From contig NC_079423.1 of assembly GCF_026213295.1 (NCBI RefSeq), forward strand, positions 21,405,157 through 21,469,156: a stretch of DNA of 64,000 nucleotides. The letters run 5' to 3'. Positions 54,301-63,958 of the stretch are shown one piece after another. The stretch's first letter is position 1. Each line of letters starts with the position of its first letter. Position numbers and translations under genes: made by a program. The DNA is from Gadus chalcogrammus. Its lineage: Eukaryota > Chordata > Actinopteri > Gadiformes > Gadidae. The notes under the pieces are model-generated. The model ran no database searches. It had not been told where the DNA came from and saw only the letters and a list, made by a program, of their open reading frames with translations.

Positions 54301-57142
54301 TACAATTCTTTAAACACATATATTTTCTGTTGATCTCGTGATCCCTTACTGCTTGCTAGAACATGCAATGTTTACATTTCATATTAGGTACCACAACCTA
54401 TAAACCTTTTCTTCCGTTCCCCACCCCCCTGCCCCTTCTCTTTTAACCCTGTGTCGGTCATGTCGTTCAGAAATGCTACTACTGCAAGAAGCGCATGAAG
54501 AAGGCGTCTGGGTGCTGCGTGCAGTGCTCACACGGCCGCTGTCCCACCGCCTACCACCCCACCTGCGCCCAGGCCGCCGGGGTGCTGATGCAGCCCGACG
54601 AGTGGCCCTTCGTGGTCTATGTCACCTGCTGCCGGCATAAAGGCCCCACACAGATAGAGGTAAGCCCCCGTTTCCAGCCCGTCCGCAGTAACAGGGCGGT
54701 TGTCGTGTTTCTTCAGTCAGTGCGAGTAAGTCCACGCAGTTCCTTGTCACAGAGGGGACTAATTTCCAGGTTGTACAAATGATTTATACGTTCACCTCCG
54801 CTCTGCACGACGTAGCGCACCAACCCACAGTTATGCAGTACCCAAAAAGCTAGATGGTTTTGAGCTCTATCTTATTGTGTTTGTTTGAGAACACATCACC
54901 CGACCTGGTAAAACGCACAATGTCCCATCACATCTCAAAAGAACGCACCTTCAAGGCATACGCCAAGATGTCATTAAATTGCCATTTGCCTGTCTTACCC
55001 AGATTCAGAGTTGTGTGATTCCGGAATCATCAGTGTGTGTCCAAGGGGAGGTTGCTGGGTTGACATTTACTTTCCCTGAGCCACTTCCCTAGACCTGCAG
55101 AGTTGCAGAAGCCTAGCTCCTGTTCATGTGAGGGAATACACTTAATATTAGCATGTTCAGCTTATTCAAAACGAATGCCAGGAACCAAACAATACAATTT
55201 TAGTTTGTGTTCAAACACACTGTTATTTTCGGTGCTGTTATTTTTAGGCTACTTCTGATGTTCCAGGTTTGGGTTTGTCTGCAAATATTTTGATTTGGTC
55301 ATGGCCGTCCCGTAAAAGATCTGCTTCTTTTAAGGTATGCCAGCCCATGAAAGTGTAAAAAGTGAATGTGTTGTTGCTCATCTCACGGCATGCCCCTCCC
55401 AGCGTAACAAAGCAGCGATGCTGGAGCTGATGGTGGGACAGAAGGTCATATGCAAACACAAAAACGGCCGCTACTACCAGTGTGACGTGGTGCAGCTGTC
55501 CAAGGAGACCTTCTACGAAGTCAACTTCGACGACGGCTCCTTTAGCGACAACCTTTTCCCAGAGGACATTGTGGTAGGTTTGTTGGTGCTTTGGTGTTGT
55601 TGATTGTCTACTTAGAGATTAAAATGTATATTATAGGTGTATAATATATCATATTCATATTTGAAATATGAATACTAATTTTTCTTCAGAAGTATTGCTA
55701 AAAAGAACAGGCAGAAATATGCTACAGATATAATATCACTACCCTAAAACGTGACTTGAATAATATATTTGCGTTCTTGGGAAATATCTGCTGAATCGTT
55801 TATCCACATTAAGAGGTCTCACACCGTATTATTAAACACAGACCTGTTATTTGTCAGTGAATCAAACAAGGGCCCGTGTCTCCTCCTTCACTGAGTTCTT
55901 GTGCAACCCCTCAGAGTCGGGACTGCGCCCAGCTGGGGCCCCCCCCGCCCGGGGAGGTGGTCCAGGTGCGCTGGACAGACGGACTCGTCTACGGGGCTAA
56001 ATTTGTTGCGACTCATGTGACTCAGATGTACCTGGTAAGAATTAAGTTGATCTGGCAGAAAAGTTCTGAGTTCGCCAATTATAAATAATTCATGTTCTGT
56101 AACGCGACAACACAACAACAACAACCGTCGTGTCTCTTCAGGTGGAGTTTGAGGACGGATCACAACTAACGGCCAAGAGAGATGATGTCTATTCCCTGGA
56201 TGAGGAGCTGCCCAAGAGGGTCAAGTCTAGACTGGTTAGTGACACTTGAGTTCAGTGATTGTTGTTTTTTTGTGTTATAAGTCTGTCCAGATTTGATGAT
56301 TTATTAAGCTGTGTCCATACTAGACATTTTCAATCCAAACGATTGCAAAGCAACGCACCAGCACACATTTAACGATTGACTTGCCGATTTTCCAATCTTG
56401 TCTGGGCACGCACATAACCGCTGTCTTTGGGGAACACAAATCTTGGACCGACGTCCTACGGACAAGTTTTCCTGAGAGTGTGTTCATCCACAATGTTTTT
56501 CCCCAATGAAAAAGTGAACACAAATCGTGGACGACATATATTTTGCTCCATTTGTGGAGCTATATGCATGGGAAGAAAAGTAAAAGAAGGCAACTTTTTT
56601 TTTTCCATCTTTTAAGCTTTCACCTGCTCCTCCTTGTGAATACACACTTTTCTTTAGCTGGTGAAAATTCCCCTTCAAATATCTGTCCTTGACCCCAAAC
56701 ATCTACATATCTAGAGTTTAGATAAAGTCAAACTTGTTTGAGGTAAAAGACAGATCCATGGTCTAGATTCAAGACCCCAAGCAAGTTTGTCAAGAGAAAG
56801 ATGAGCGTCTTTCACTTACACTTACACACGCATAACGTTGAGTGGGTCAGACTCTACCACGACCCCCTTGGCCTTAAAGAGAATGTAGTGGGGGCCCAGT
56901 TTTAGGAAACGGTAGCAGTCCAAACGAGCATGGCCCGTCAGGGTGGTTTAATTCCTCTCAAACTGTTCTCTAATCACTGTGGACTTTGGCTCTGTCTCCA
57001 GTCCAAGGCGTCGGACATGCGCTTCGACGGCATCTTCGAGGATAAGGACATCATCCGCGAGTCAAAGCGCCAGAGAGTGATTAACTCCCGGTACCGGGGG
57101 GACTACATCGAGCCGGTCATCTACAGAGCCATCATGGAGTAG
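33196..57142 (+). CDS. kdm4a: kdm4a, JmjC lysine demethylase 4A (21 coding exons, 1036 aa)
   Basis: A nuclear Fe(II)/2-oxoglutarate oxygenase that removes methyl groups from histone H3 Lys9 and Lys36. Domains: JmjN about 13-55; JmjC about 140-307 with iron ligands H187, E189 and H275 and zinc ligands C233, H239, C305 and C307; acidic and Lys-rich linker about 350-600; PHD about 636-740; extended PHD about 745-856; tandem Tudor about 873-985 with cage residues F904, W939 and Y945. Human KDM4A positions are one higher in JmjC and 28 higher in Tudor. The C-terminus ([16 protein letters not shown]...YRAIME) is of the KDM4A type; KDM4B and KDM4C end differently. All 20 introns are GT-AG and all phases close. 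I prefer ATG 33196 (A at -3) to the in-frame ATG at 33178. Confidence 0.97.
33821..33996 (+). CDS. kdm4a: kdm4a coding exon 2
   Basis: Residues 46-103 plus two bases of K104. Includes [15 protein letters not shown] and [12 protein letters not shown]. Donor CAA|GTAAGC. Confidence 0.95.
34443..34557 (+). CDS. kdm4a: kdm4a coding exon 3
   Basis: Completes K104 and encodes 105-142 ([20 protein letters not shown]). Donor CTT|GTATGT. Confidence 0.94.
34929..35122 (+). CDS. kdm4a: kdm4a coding exon 4 (JmjC, HxE)
   Basis: Residues 143-206 plus two bases of W207. Holds [20 protein letters not shown] with iron ligands H187 and E189 and the 2-oxoglutarate-binding K205. Confidence 0.97.
35408..35457 (+). 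CDS. kdm4a: kdm4a coding exon 5
   Basis: A 50-base exon: completes W207, encodes 208-223 ([16 protein letters not shown]) and one base of G224. Donor GTTTGT. Confidence 0.95.
35588..35636. mobile_element. SINE-type 3' tail fragment in kdm4a intron
   Basis: GCGTCTGCTAAATGCCC followed by TAAATG repeats is the common 3' end of several fish SINE/LINE families. Confidence 0.6.
35725..35828 (+). CDS. kdm4a: kdm4a coding exon 6
   Basis: Completes G224 and encodes 225-258. Zinc ligands C233 and H239 lie in [18 protein letters not shown]. Confidence 0.96.
35929..36066 (+). CDS. kdm4a: kdm4a coding exon 7 (JmjC, distal His)
   Basis: Residues 259-304. Third iron ligand H275 in [17 protein letters not shown]. 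Phase 0 at both ends. Confidence 0.97.
36620..36849 (+). CDS. kdm4a: kdm4a coding exon 8
   Basis: Residues 305-380 plus two bases of S381. CSC at 305-307 gives zinc ligands C305 and C307; then [19 protein letters not shown] ends the catalytic core. Confidence 0.95.
36905..37135 (+). mobile_element. tRNA-derived SINE in kdm4a intron 8
   Basis: Contains a B-box-like GGTTGCTAGTTCGATCCC and the fish SINE body GTGTCCCTGAGCAAGACACC. It sits just downstream of exon 8 in sense orientation. A (GT)n(AT)n stretch follows at 37165-37206. Confidence 0.75.
37541..37971. mobile_element. hAT MITE, 431 bp, 8-bp target duplication, kdm4a intron 8
   Basis: The ends TAGGGCTTGG and CCAGCCCTA are inverted repeats. 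ATACGTAC is duplicated exactly at 37533-37540 and 37972-37979. The interior is full of CGATTCGAT/ATCGAT words. Confidence 0.92.
38040..38176 (+). CDS. kdm4a: kdm4a coding exon 9 (linker)
   Basis: Completes S381 and encodes 382-426 plus one base of D427. Acidic linker without a fold signature; acceptor TTGCTTCAG. Confidence 0.85.
38541..38929 (+). CDS. kdm4a: kdm4a coding exon 10 (linker)
   Basis: Completes D427 and encodes 428-556. The Lys/Arg-rich start ([16 protein letters not shown]) is a nuclear-localisation candidate. Donor GGG|GTGAGC; the frame would stop within 12 bases if unspliced. Confidence 0.88.
39739..39835 (+). CDS. kdm4a: kdm4a coding exon 11 (linker)
   Basis: Residues 557-588 plus one base of E589. 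Acceptor CTCCTGCAG, donor GAGG|GTATGG. Confidence 0.87.
39962..40012. mobile_element. LINE/SINE tail fragment in kdm4a intron 11
   Basis: GGCAAGGCAACTTTATTTATATAGCAC is a widespread fish retroelement 3' end. Confidence 0.6.
40135..40319 (+). CDS. kdm4a: kdm4a coding exon 12 (start of PHD1)
   Basis: Completes E589 and encodes 590-650. Contains [17 protein letters not shown] and the first PHD cysteines, C639 and C642 (PYCSVCTLF). Confidence 0.94.
41219..41423 (+). CDS. kdm4a: kdm4a coding exon 13 (PHD1)
   Basis: Residues 651-718 plus one base of S719. Contains [10 protein letters not shown] and [19 protein letters not shown] with zinc ligands C709, C712 and H717. The donor GTCAGT opens the 11.7-kb intron. 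Confidence 0.95.
42564..45627 (-). pseudogene. hAT transposase gene (ZNF862/ZBED-like), frameshifted
   Basis: hAT transposases cut and paste DNA using an RNase H-like fold. A probable start [13 protein letters not shown] is at 45627. Then come [20 protein letters not shown] (first catalytic Asp region), [24 protein letters not shown] and, after an intron, [20 protein letters not shown], the C-terminal dimerisation signature. Frameshifts occur near 45060 and 44780 and a stop at about 44398. A splice pair (donor AGTAAGTAG near 44375, acceptor TTGTACAG near 43042) suggests an intron that now holds a MITE. Confidence 0.85.
43168..44103. mobile_element. hAT-type MITE, 936 bp, nested in the transposase intron
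   Basis: The ends CAGGGGTTTTCAAAGTGTG and the complement of CAGTGGTTTTCAAACTGTG; GCCTAAAG is duplicated exactly at 43160-43167 and 44104-44111. The interior has two diverged copies of a roughly 210-base block beginning GAAACTAAAACTGTGATTCT (43624 and 43833). Confidence 0.93.
45901..45943. repeat. 18-bp hairpin, 7-nt loop
   Basis: GCATGCTGTATGTGCGCA pairs with TGCGCGCATACAGCATGC with one mismatch, in the 5' region of the hAT transposase unit. Confidence 0.88.
46811..46945. mobile_element. GGCGCA-rich repeat, left half
   Basis: GCATCCGGCGCAATTGACTT and CTGGCGCATGTGTCGC, then ATGCGCCGGTAAATTAGGGA. A matching GCGCC-rich half lies at 50760-50960, on the other side of the L2 LINE, so the LINE probably inserted into this element. 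Confidence 0.5.
47093..48565 (+). pseudogene. L2 endonuclease region
   Basis: Contains [47 protein letters not shown] and SDHKAVLF, the APE-type endonuclease signatures. A TGA at 47942-47944 replaces the expected Trp in the HILDW motif; the same frame then runs open to 48565. Confidence 0.85.
48562..49659 (+). pseudogene. L2 reverse transcriptase region
   Basis: Contains [46 protein letters not shown] (motif A), [11 protein letters not shown] and [11 protein letters not shown] (catalytic YADD). It is in a different frame from the endonuclease. Stops at 48892-48894 and at 49216-49218, the latter turning the Gln of the PQG motif into TAG. Frameshifts follow after 49620. Confidence 0.85.
51000..51803. 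other. Intron sequence with TCTA run and a hairpin
   Basis: (TATC)n near 51190-51207. An inverted repeat AACAATTATTTGCCGAAGGCG (51219-51239) pairs with 51264-51284 with one mismatch. Nothing else recognised. Confidence 0.6.
51804..52918. mobile_element. hAT-type element, 1.1 kb, 8-bp target duplication
   Basis: The ends TAGGGCTGCAAC and its complement are exact. GTTGTATG is duplicated at 51796-51803 and 52919-52926. The subterminal ATCGATTA/TAATCGAT repeats are typical of this fish family. No transposase. Confidence 0.93.
52127..52159. repeat. Perfect 16-bp palindrome with 1-base centre
   Basis: TTGGATCGTTAAGGAG, A, then the exact complement, inside the 1.1-kb hAT-type element and next to AACCGGTTAACC palindromes near 52018. 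Confidence 0.92.
53161..53237 (+). CDS. kdm4a: kdm4a coding exon 14 (PHD1 end)
   Basis: Completes S719 and encodes 720-744 ([18 protein letters not shown]) with ligands C720, C734 and C737. Confidence 0.96.
53713..53768 (+). CDS. kdm4a: kdm4a coding exon 15 (extended PHD)
   Basis: Residues 745-762 plus two bases of K763 ([18 protein letters not shown]). A 56-base exon. Confidence 0.94.
53871..53979 (+). CDS. kdm4a: kdm4a coding exon 16 (extended PHD)
   Basis: Completes K763 and encodes 764-799. [10 protein letters not shown] carries H766 and C769. Confidence 0.95.
54471..54659 (+). CDS. kdm4a: kdm4a coding exon 17 (extended PHD)
   Basis: Residues 800-862, phase 0 at both ends. Zinc ligand candidates C801, C804, C815 or C814, C818, C823, H828, C831 and H855 in [20 protein letters not shown] and CCRHK. 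Confidence 0.96.
55403..55573 (+). CDS. kdm4a: kdm4a coding exon 18 (Tudor 1)
   Basis: Residues 863-919. [17 protein letters not shown] and [20 protein letters not shown]; cage residue F904 and D917. Confidence 0.96.
55915..56034 (+). CDS. kdm4a: kdm4a coding exon 19 (Tudor 2)
   Basis: Residues 920-959. [18 protein letters not shown] with cage residues W939 and Y945, which read H3K4me3 and H4K20me3 in the mammalian protein. Confidence 0.96.
56142..56234 (+). CDS. kdm4a: kdm4a coding exon 20 (Tudor end)
   Basis: Residues 960-990 ([19 protein letters not shown], then [12 protein letters not shown]). Donor GTTAGT. Confidence 0.96.
57002..57142 (+). CDS. kdm4a: kdm4a coding exon 21 (C-terminus, stop)
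   Basis: Residues 991-1036 and stop TAG. ASDMRF then [16 protein letters not shown]; the YRAIME end is what identifies the paralogue as KDM4A. Confidence 0.97.
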   Translation, partial: SKASDMRFDGIFEDKDIIRESKRQRVINSRYRGDYIEPVIYRAIME

Positions 57143-57725
57143 CCGCCGAATCCCGAATGAACTTGGCGTCCGCCCAGCCACAGATCCACCAGCACATGTA
57201 AACCTGTTGCCGCAGTTTCACTAGAGTGACCTTAATGTCGTCTGCCACACAGAAAATACCACTGGACAGACCTTTTTTGTTATTGTTGTTCATAATTAAT
57301 CCATTTTCAATAAGTTATATGAGGAATATTGAGTATTTGCTTTTAACGGTGAGAAATACGATGTCATTGTAGAGAGACAAAAATACAGTGCAACATGTTG
57401 AAGTGCAACCCTTTTTTATTTTTTTATATTAATAGCTGGATGGCAACCTCAATGCAAAGCAATACAGGACCACAGCACTTCTACCACCAGAGCAGTGGTA
57501 TGTTGGTTGAATACATCAATTGAAATCCATCCCATGCATTGGGAAAAACACTGGTAACTCAAAATATTTTAACGTTGCTTCTAAGGGCATGGCACCCATG
57601 ACTCCATTCCAAATACAATATTTGTAGAGATAAAATAATAGTTTTGAGGTTTTATACCATTTATTGTATGTATTTATTGTTATGGTGCTCATACGTCTGT
57701 GTATGTATGTTTATATGTATGTATG

Positions 57726-57764
<39 letters not shown>

Positions 57765-57769
57765 GTATG

Positions 57770-57987
<218 letters not shown>

Positions 57988-58580
57988 CATACACACACAA
58001 ATATATGAGCTCATGTATACAATCTAAATTAATCCCTGTATGACAATTCAGAGTAGTTGCAGTGGCGTTTCTATTTGCTGAATGAAGGCCTGCTCTGAAA
58101 GGTTTAATTGTACATTTGCTAGGTTACATACTCTAGTAAGTGCAGACTTCTCTGCAATGCCAAGCACATCGAAAGCATCGGCATCCTCTCACTGGTGCCT
58201 TCAGCTGTCTGCCATTTGCTTTCGCTGTCACACTTCATCGGTTCAGTGAAGAGGAATTTTATGTTATTCTCATTATTGAATGGGGGTGGGGGAGGGAGGG
58301 GGGGGGGATTTATTGCAATGTTCAAATGTATTTTTCATCGAAGACGAGGTCTGTGGATACTTTGTCATTTAAATGTCTTAAGTTGTCCGCTGTTCATAAC
58401 ACAGGAAGCAGTCATGGTGCGGCAGTCCTGCCTTTCGCTCTGGTTGCACATTGTGCAACAAATGGCTTGCAAGCCCCAGATCCACTTTGTAGCCCTTCCA
58501 TTGTATAAGACATTGTATATGTACAGTATGCTAGAGTTCTGGATTATTACTAAAGCATTTTATAAAAATTGTTTGATTTT

Positions 58581-58586
58581 AGTAAA
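58581..58586 (+). terminator. kdm4a: Candidate kdm4a poly(A) signal (AGTAAA)
   Basis: A common AATAAA variant with a strong U/GU-rich downstream element within 40 bases. Confidence 0.5.
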
Positions 58587-58785
58587 GATATAGACTTCCA
58601 CTTCTTTGTCCTTTTTTGTTGTGTTTTGAATAGAGCTTTTACGAGTCAGACAGGATTTTGACTCTGTACTCCAGGGTCATGTTTTCAACGCCTCTTTCCT
58701 GTAAGTGTGCAGACAGCTTTTTAACGGCTGCCATGCACCACCTAGGTTGGTGCTTCACATTCTAGCAGCGATTTTTTTTCATCTG

Positions 58786-59980
58786 TCTTAGCCGATAACC
58801 GATACGCCGATATCGATTTTCTTGAGCCGATATTTGTAGCCGATAATACCCTGGAAATCCAGAGTTCTCGAGAGAGCACAATTTGAATTTGCTCAGCGAG
58901 TGACTCTGGGACCGAGCAATATACTCGGGTATATTCTTGGCCTCCCCTGGCCCAGAACATTAATCAATCACATCGATGTATCAATATAGGAGGGTCAAAA
59001 GCGTTGCTGTTTTACCGACCGGATACTTTATTTTATTTTATTGGTTTAGTCAGGGACATTGCACACTAATCAACATTCAAAATGTAAGTGAGCCAGAGTT
59101 AGTCTAAGAGGCTAGTTTTCATCTGTTGTCCCCTGCCAGATATTCAAAAGGCAACCTAAAATTACAGAAATAAAATGCATATAAACAAAGATTAAAAAAC
59201 AACATAGTCGTAAGAATGAATTGACAGACTATGGCAAACAAACAATAAAATAAGCAGACAATAAAACAGTGTACATTAAACATTTAAGGAAAGTGCACAA
59301 AACAGTAGATTAGAGCAGGACAAACGCACCTACAATAAAAACACATTCAGCAGCATCGAACACAAACATGCAGCACAAACATATATAGCAGCATAAAGCA
59401 CAAACATGCAGCACAGATATACAGCAGCCTAAAGCGTAAACATGCAGCACAAACACATACAGCAGCATAAATCACAAACATGCAGCACAATTAACTTAGA
59501 CACTAACATGACCATCACAGGACAGGAGCACACAAGAGACAAGCAAGCAGGACACAGCATTTACCAGGAAGTCGGCAGGACCATACGGCATAAGTCTTAT
59601 CTATTGGTTAGCTCCACTGGTCTGGATACGTCACCCCTTGTATTCTTCTGATTGGTCATAGTGTTATCCAATGTGTGTCATCCAGTGATATTTTCAAATG
59701 CATGCTTGGTGCCGCCCCTCGAGTTGGGCCATTTTCATTACTCGTTGCCTGCCCCTACAGCTTTCTAAATGTGGGTCTGGATTTCCAGGCTAAGCCTCCC
59801 TCAATTTACATCCTAAAAATGACACAATGATGATAACAAATGTAACAATGTGTCATTTTAAAAAAAATGAACATTTATTGAACTGTAAATCACGGCAAAA
59901 AAAGTTAATTGGCCGATACTGAAAAAAATAACGGCCGATACTATACATGTAAAAAACACAAATATCGGTCGGCCACTAGT
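58786..59980. mobile_element. CGATAT-type repeat containing a second retroelement fragment
   Basis: Outer parts at 58786-58850 (GCCGATAACCGATACGCCGATA) and 59910-59980 (GGCCGATACTG, ATATCGGTCGGCC) are inverted relatives. A retroelement-like 3' end (TTTATTGGTTTAGTCAGGGACATTGCACA, near 59033) begins the central insertion. Boundaries are approximate. Confidence 0.5.
59340..59490. repeat. Tandem repeat, AGCATAAAGCACAAACATGC units
   Basis: About four degenerate units of some 35-45 bases with CAAACATGCAGCACA as the core. Confidence 0.8.
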
Positions 59981-61728
59981 TCTCTGCAGCTACAGCAAAC
60001 GCAGTAATGTCAAACGTACTGCCAAACACCCTTGCTTTATCCTCATCGATTCGTCCATTGGTCAACCACCAATTACCTACTGTCATTCCATTCTTGATCA
60101 TTATCTAAATTTAAGTCAGTGTTAAAGAGTTTAAAACAGGATTTTGTGTTCACACCTACTACTGCCGCAGCCGTAGCCCTGAGGCCAATACTCAGCGGTG
60201 CCACAACCGTTATAACCCAATGAAGAATATGAACCAAACCAGGTTCCACATCATCTCCGCTCTTAGATCAGGCCTTCAGTTGAAATGTAACATTGACCAT
60301 CCAGTGAATAATGGTCTTTGGGCTTTTCACTCAACAGATCAGCACGTCTATACTTGGGTTTCAGCCTTAGTTGTCGGCAACAACGAAAAACAACACTGGA
60401 CAGATCACTGGCTTGTTCATGAGGGCCAACGGAATTTTCCTGAAAGTGGTCATGTGGTTCTCACTGAGCTAAGAGGTGCGTGATCTGAAACAGCCCATTT
60501 TCAGCTCTGCATTATTGAAGAGCAGAGTCTTCTCCCAGTGTACCATAAAAGCCCTATATACAGCAGAGCTGCTGCTGCAGAGTGCTTTATTCCAAACGTG
60601 CCCAGACACAAACCAACAAGAGTTGGCCAGTGGGCTGTCTACTCTGCCTGCCTTTCTCCCTCATGCACTCAGAAATACATGAGGAAGTTGTGGCTCTGTC
60701 TGCCCATCTGTTCTGGTTAAGAGCAGAATGACACGCAATCCTCCATTCATTTCTTTATCAATTCCCTTTGGGCATTTGCAGTATTTTTTCACAAGATAGG
60801 ATGTGATGTGCTGTTTTTTTAAATGGCTTTCTAATGTATTACAGTTAGCGTCTATATGTTTCTAAAATAATATTGTATCTTTATTAAGTTTAGATTCCCC
60901 AACCAAATCTATGATTCAGGTATACTTTTTTAACAGTAGTTAAAAATGTGATCTATAGTGTCACCCCAATAAAAATAGAAACCATGATTGTGATTGTTTG
61001 TGCAGTTGGTTACAACCAGGCCTCTGATTTGACACTCCATACGTTATTTACTCTTCCTCAATCTCAATCAATAATTCCAATTTCCATTTTATGACTCAAA
61101 ATACATTTTTGACATATTTCACAATTTTCAAACAATTTCAACATCCATGTATGTTTAGATAATTTATTGTGCATTTATTTGTACTACCATGACTGTTTCA
61201 AGTTACTGCTGTTGCATGCACACATACTGGCCAATATTTAAAACGGGGGGACACTACTTGTTGCATGTCGGACGTTATCCGCATCTCTAACTTTGAACTT
61301 TGCACCTTTTATTATTGTTTAATGAGCAGATCATTTCATGGCTACAAGTCTTAAATGCGCTTAAGTAAAGACAGATGTACATGAAATGGGCCATTTTATT
61401 TTAATTAACGTAATGAACTTAACTCCACAATTTCAAATGTTATAGTTAAACAGTCACGTAGCTCAGGTGGCGTTCAGCCAGTAAACTGAACGGTTCACGT
61501 AGAATAAATAGTTGGGTTGAAGAATGCCAGTTGGTCACATAGTTTGTTCAAGCTGAATTAACAAGCTTATAAATGACCCCCTGGTTTCCTTTCTTATTCA
61601 AGCTAATTTGGCTCCATGGCTTCTTATAACTTCTATGATTCTTCCTTAGAGAAATTTAAATGTTTTTTTGCAGGGTTTGTGTTGTTAGAATAACAAAAGA
61701 ATTCAAGACATTCAATATTTGATATGTT
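59981..61728. other. Intergenic, no gene recognised
   Basis: An 87-codon frame at 60220-60483 has even composition but no domain I recognise and no convincing splice or start context. The rest is AT-rich with no repeat ends seen. Confidence 0.5.
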
Positions 61729-61750
61729 TTAAAGGTGCTGTGTGTAGAAT

Positions 61751-61972
61751 CAGGGCCGTTGCACCAAATCCTGGGCCCTGTATACAAGAGGTACTGATGC
61801 CCCCCCCCCCCCCCCCCCCCCCCCGAATTCCCCCTACCAGCCCCCTGCGCTGAATTGTTGACGGGGGGGCGGGGGGGGGGGTAGATAAAACATTTTTTAT
61901 TGCCATGGGCCCCCCCTCTGCCTTGGGCCCCCCCAGGACTGCCTCACTTTCCCCCGCAGTCCGTCGGCCCTG
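61751..61972. mobile_element. hAT-like MITE, 222 bp, 8-bp target duplication
   Basis: The ends are CAGGGCCG and CGGCCCTG; TGTAGAAT is duplicated at 61743-61750 and 61973-61980. The interior is dominated by C and G homopolymers, including about 24 C at 61801-61824. Confidence 0.88.
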
Positions 61973-62160
61973 TGTAGAATTGAGGGGAATCTAGCTCAAC
62001 TAACTTGGCAGTAATATTCATTAGTATATTTTAATTGTGTATAAAACAATGAAAATTAGAATTGTTGTGTTTTGGTTACCTTAGAATGAGATCTTATATC
62101 CCATAAGGGAGTGGTTCCCCTGCAACGGAGCCCGCCATGTTGCAACGCCATGTTTCTTAA

Positions 62161-62655
62161 AGGTTGGGTATGGAATTCGCTTTTTTGGCAATTTTTGCAA
62201 AATTACTTGAAATCCTTATCATAACCCACTTACAGCCACTGAGTTAGAAGTACTGACATGAAAATTAAACAAGTCAATCATCTGTGGAACGGGCCGGGCT
62301 CGAAAAACTCCAGCCAATGATTTCCAGAGCCACCGAGTTGCATTGGACAGTAAGTACGTCAATCAAACGGTCGTACTGCACTCCCCCTCCCCCGCGCCCC
62401 GCGCGCGACCCCTTCGTGCACGTACTCAAACCTCTTGACCCAGAGCAAGCTTCTGTTTGTTGTTATCCTGCGTTAGCTACTGGAGCTAGCTAACTAGCAA
62501 ATGACTCGCTCTCGCGCATCTGTGTTCGCTCGTGCATGATTGCGCGTCCATGTACTTGGAATGGGTGGAGTCAGAGTTGAAGGAGAGGGGGTAGGACCAT
62601 TTGAGTTGTGTATTTTCAAAATCTGCTGGCATTTCGCAAATCCCATACCCAACCT
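62161..62655. mobile_element. AGGTTGGG-family TTAA element, uninterrupted copy
   Basis: 495 bases between TTAA at 62157-62160 and 62656-62659. The ends AGGTTGGGTATGGAATTCGC and, complemented, AGGTTGGGTATGGGATTTGC. Colinear with 1931-2122 plus 4218-4644, proving the 2.1-kb insertion in the first copy. Confidence 0.88.
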
Positions 62656-62939
62656 TTAAGTAGCTCAGAACCGAGAAACATTTTAAATATCTTCTTTAAG
62701 CTATGACTTACAGCTTTACATACTTAATAACTAAATACAATTTATAAATCTATCAAGTAAGCTCATGACTCGACACTTTACTACTAATTGATGTCATAGA
62801 CAATGACATAAATTATTGAAGTACAGGCCACCATAGCTTCTTCAAGGTCATTGGAAGGAGGGGTCTGGGGTATTAAATAGGTTGCAATCTATAACCTCAC
62901 CGCTAGATGCCACTTAATCCTACACACTTGAACTTTAAG

Positions 62940-63845
62940 GTTCATGTGGATGCTTAAATTATAAATGAAAACAAGGGTCAAATAAATAGTAATAGTGTAG
63001 AAGGAGCTTATGTAGAACAATACTTTAGCTTTGGGAAAGTTGACCTCTGGCACACGTCACCTACCTTTCTGAGTTATTCCGACAAACAGGTCACCGGCAA
63101 ATGGTTTAAACCATTTTCTTAGAAAGTTAGCATAATGCTGTAATAAAAGCTGGTGTTACCCCCTGACATGTTTTAGTGTGTTGATGGCTGGTGTTTCCTG
63201 TGTACCCTGATTATTCAATGCACCATGGAGATGCAGCCTCACCCAGCCCAAGAGTCCAATGTCTCTGACTCGGGCCAGGTGAGGCGGCTTGAACCAGCCA
63301 TCTACCACAGACACGGCACAAAACTTCTATATGTGTTTTATACATTATTCACATAATAAATGGAAATGACTGCATCTAGTAGCACCATTTGGATCAACGA
63401 AGGCCCATCAAAACATTTAGTATCTCCTAGACTTCCATTCATTGTTGTTGATCATAGCAAAGTAAAGTCATGAAGGGAATGAATTAGCTGAACCCATAAA
63501 AACGTTATAATCCCTTTAGGGCATTCTCCATTTTCGAGACTCACTGTTATCGATCTGTGTTGAGTTTAATAGGGGCTTTGTAGTTTTCACTCCACAGATT
63601 TTCACTGTCCGCACTTTAGGTGACTTGCATATCACGAGGGTCAGCACATTGCTTCTAATCTCCCTTGATAAAGATTATTATTCTCCAAGAACCCCCCTCT
63701 TTCATCCTTCCCATAATTGGCTTGGATAATTTAATAGAATGTAAACAGTCAATGCAAGGCAATATTATATAAGTAGTATGGCTCTAGTTAATTTTTGTAG
63801 AATGAGAATAAATCATTTTGTAAATCAAGGATTTAAAAAAAATAG
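62940..63845. other. Intergenic, nothing recognised
   Basis: AT-rich sequence without coding, RNA or repeat signatures that I can support. Confidence 0.5.
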
Positions 63846-63849
63846 TTGA

Positions 63850-63958
63850 GTACCTCCTCACCCTCCTCATCGTCTTCTGCTTATCGGGGTCCCCAGACCA
63901 CCCTTTCCCGGGCCACATTGACCAGCTCTGATGGGGGGATCTTGAGGAGTTCCTAGGA
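63850..63958 (-). mobile_element. Rex3 3' end, 5'-truncated fragment
   Basis: CCTCCTCATCGTCTTCTGCTTATCGGGGTC then CCCTTTCCCGGGCCACATTG and CCAGCTCTGATGGGGGGATC match the 3' end of the Rex3 copy at 5667-5800. The match ends near 63955, an extreme 5' truncation as usual for LINE insertions. Confidence 0.85.

Larger units (their letters stand above)
61733..62934. mobile_element. TTAA-flanked DNA element (AGGTGC family) with two nested insertions
   Basis: The left end AGGTGCTGTGTGTAG and the complemented right end AGTTCAAGTGTGTAG are related inverted repeats, each abutting TTAA (61729-61732, 62935-62938). Two other elements interrupt it. No transposase; a Kolobok/T2-like or piggyBac-like assignment is inferred from the TTAA. 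Confidence 0.7.

Noticed and set aside
33196..57142. Assignment to kdm4b or kdm4c
   Set aside because: The C-terminus ([14 protein letters not shown]...YRAIME) and the constant residue offset fit KDM4A; KDM4B and KDM4C have different C-termini.
60220..60483. An 87-codon plus-strand frame downstream of kdm4a
   Set aside because: No recognisable domain, no splice context tying it to a gene, and codon use is not distinctive; left as intergenic.
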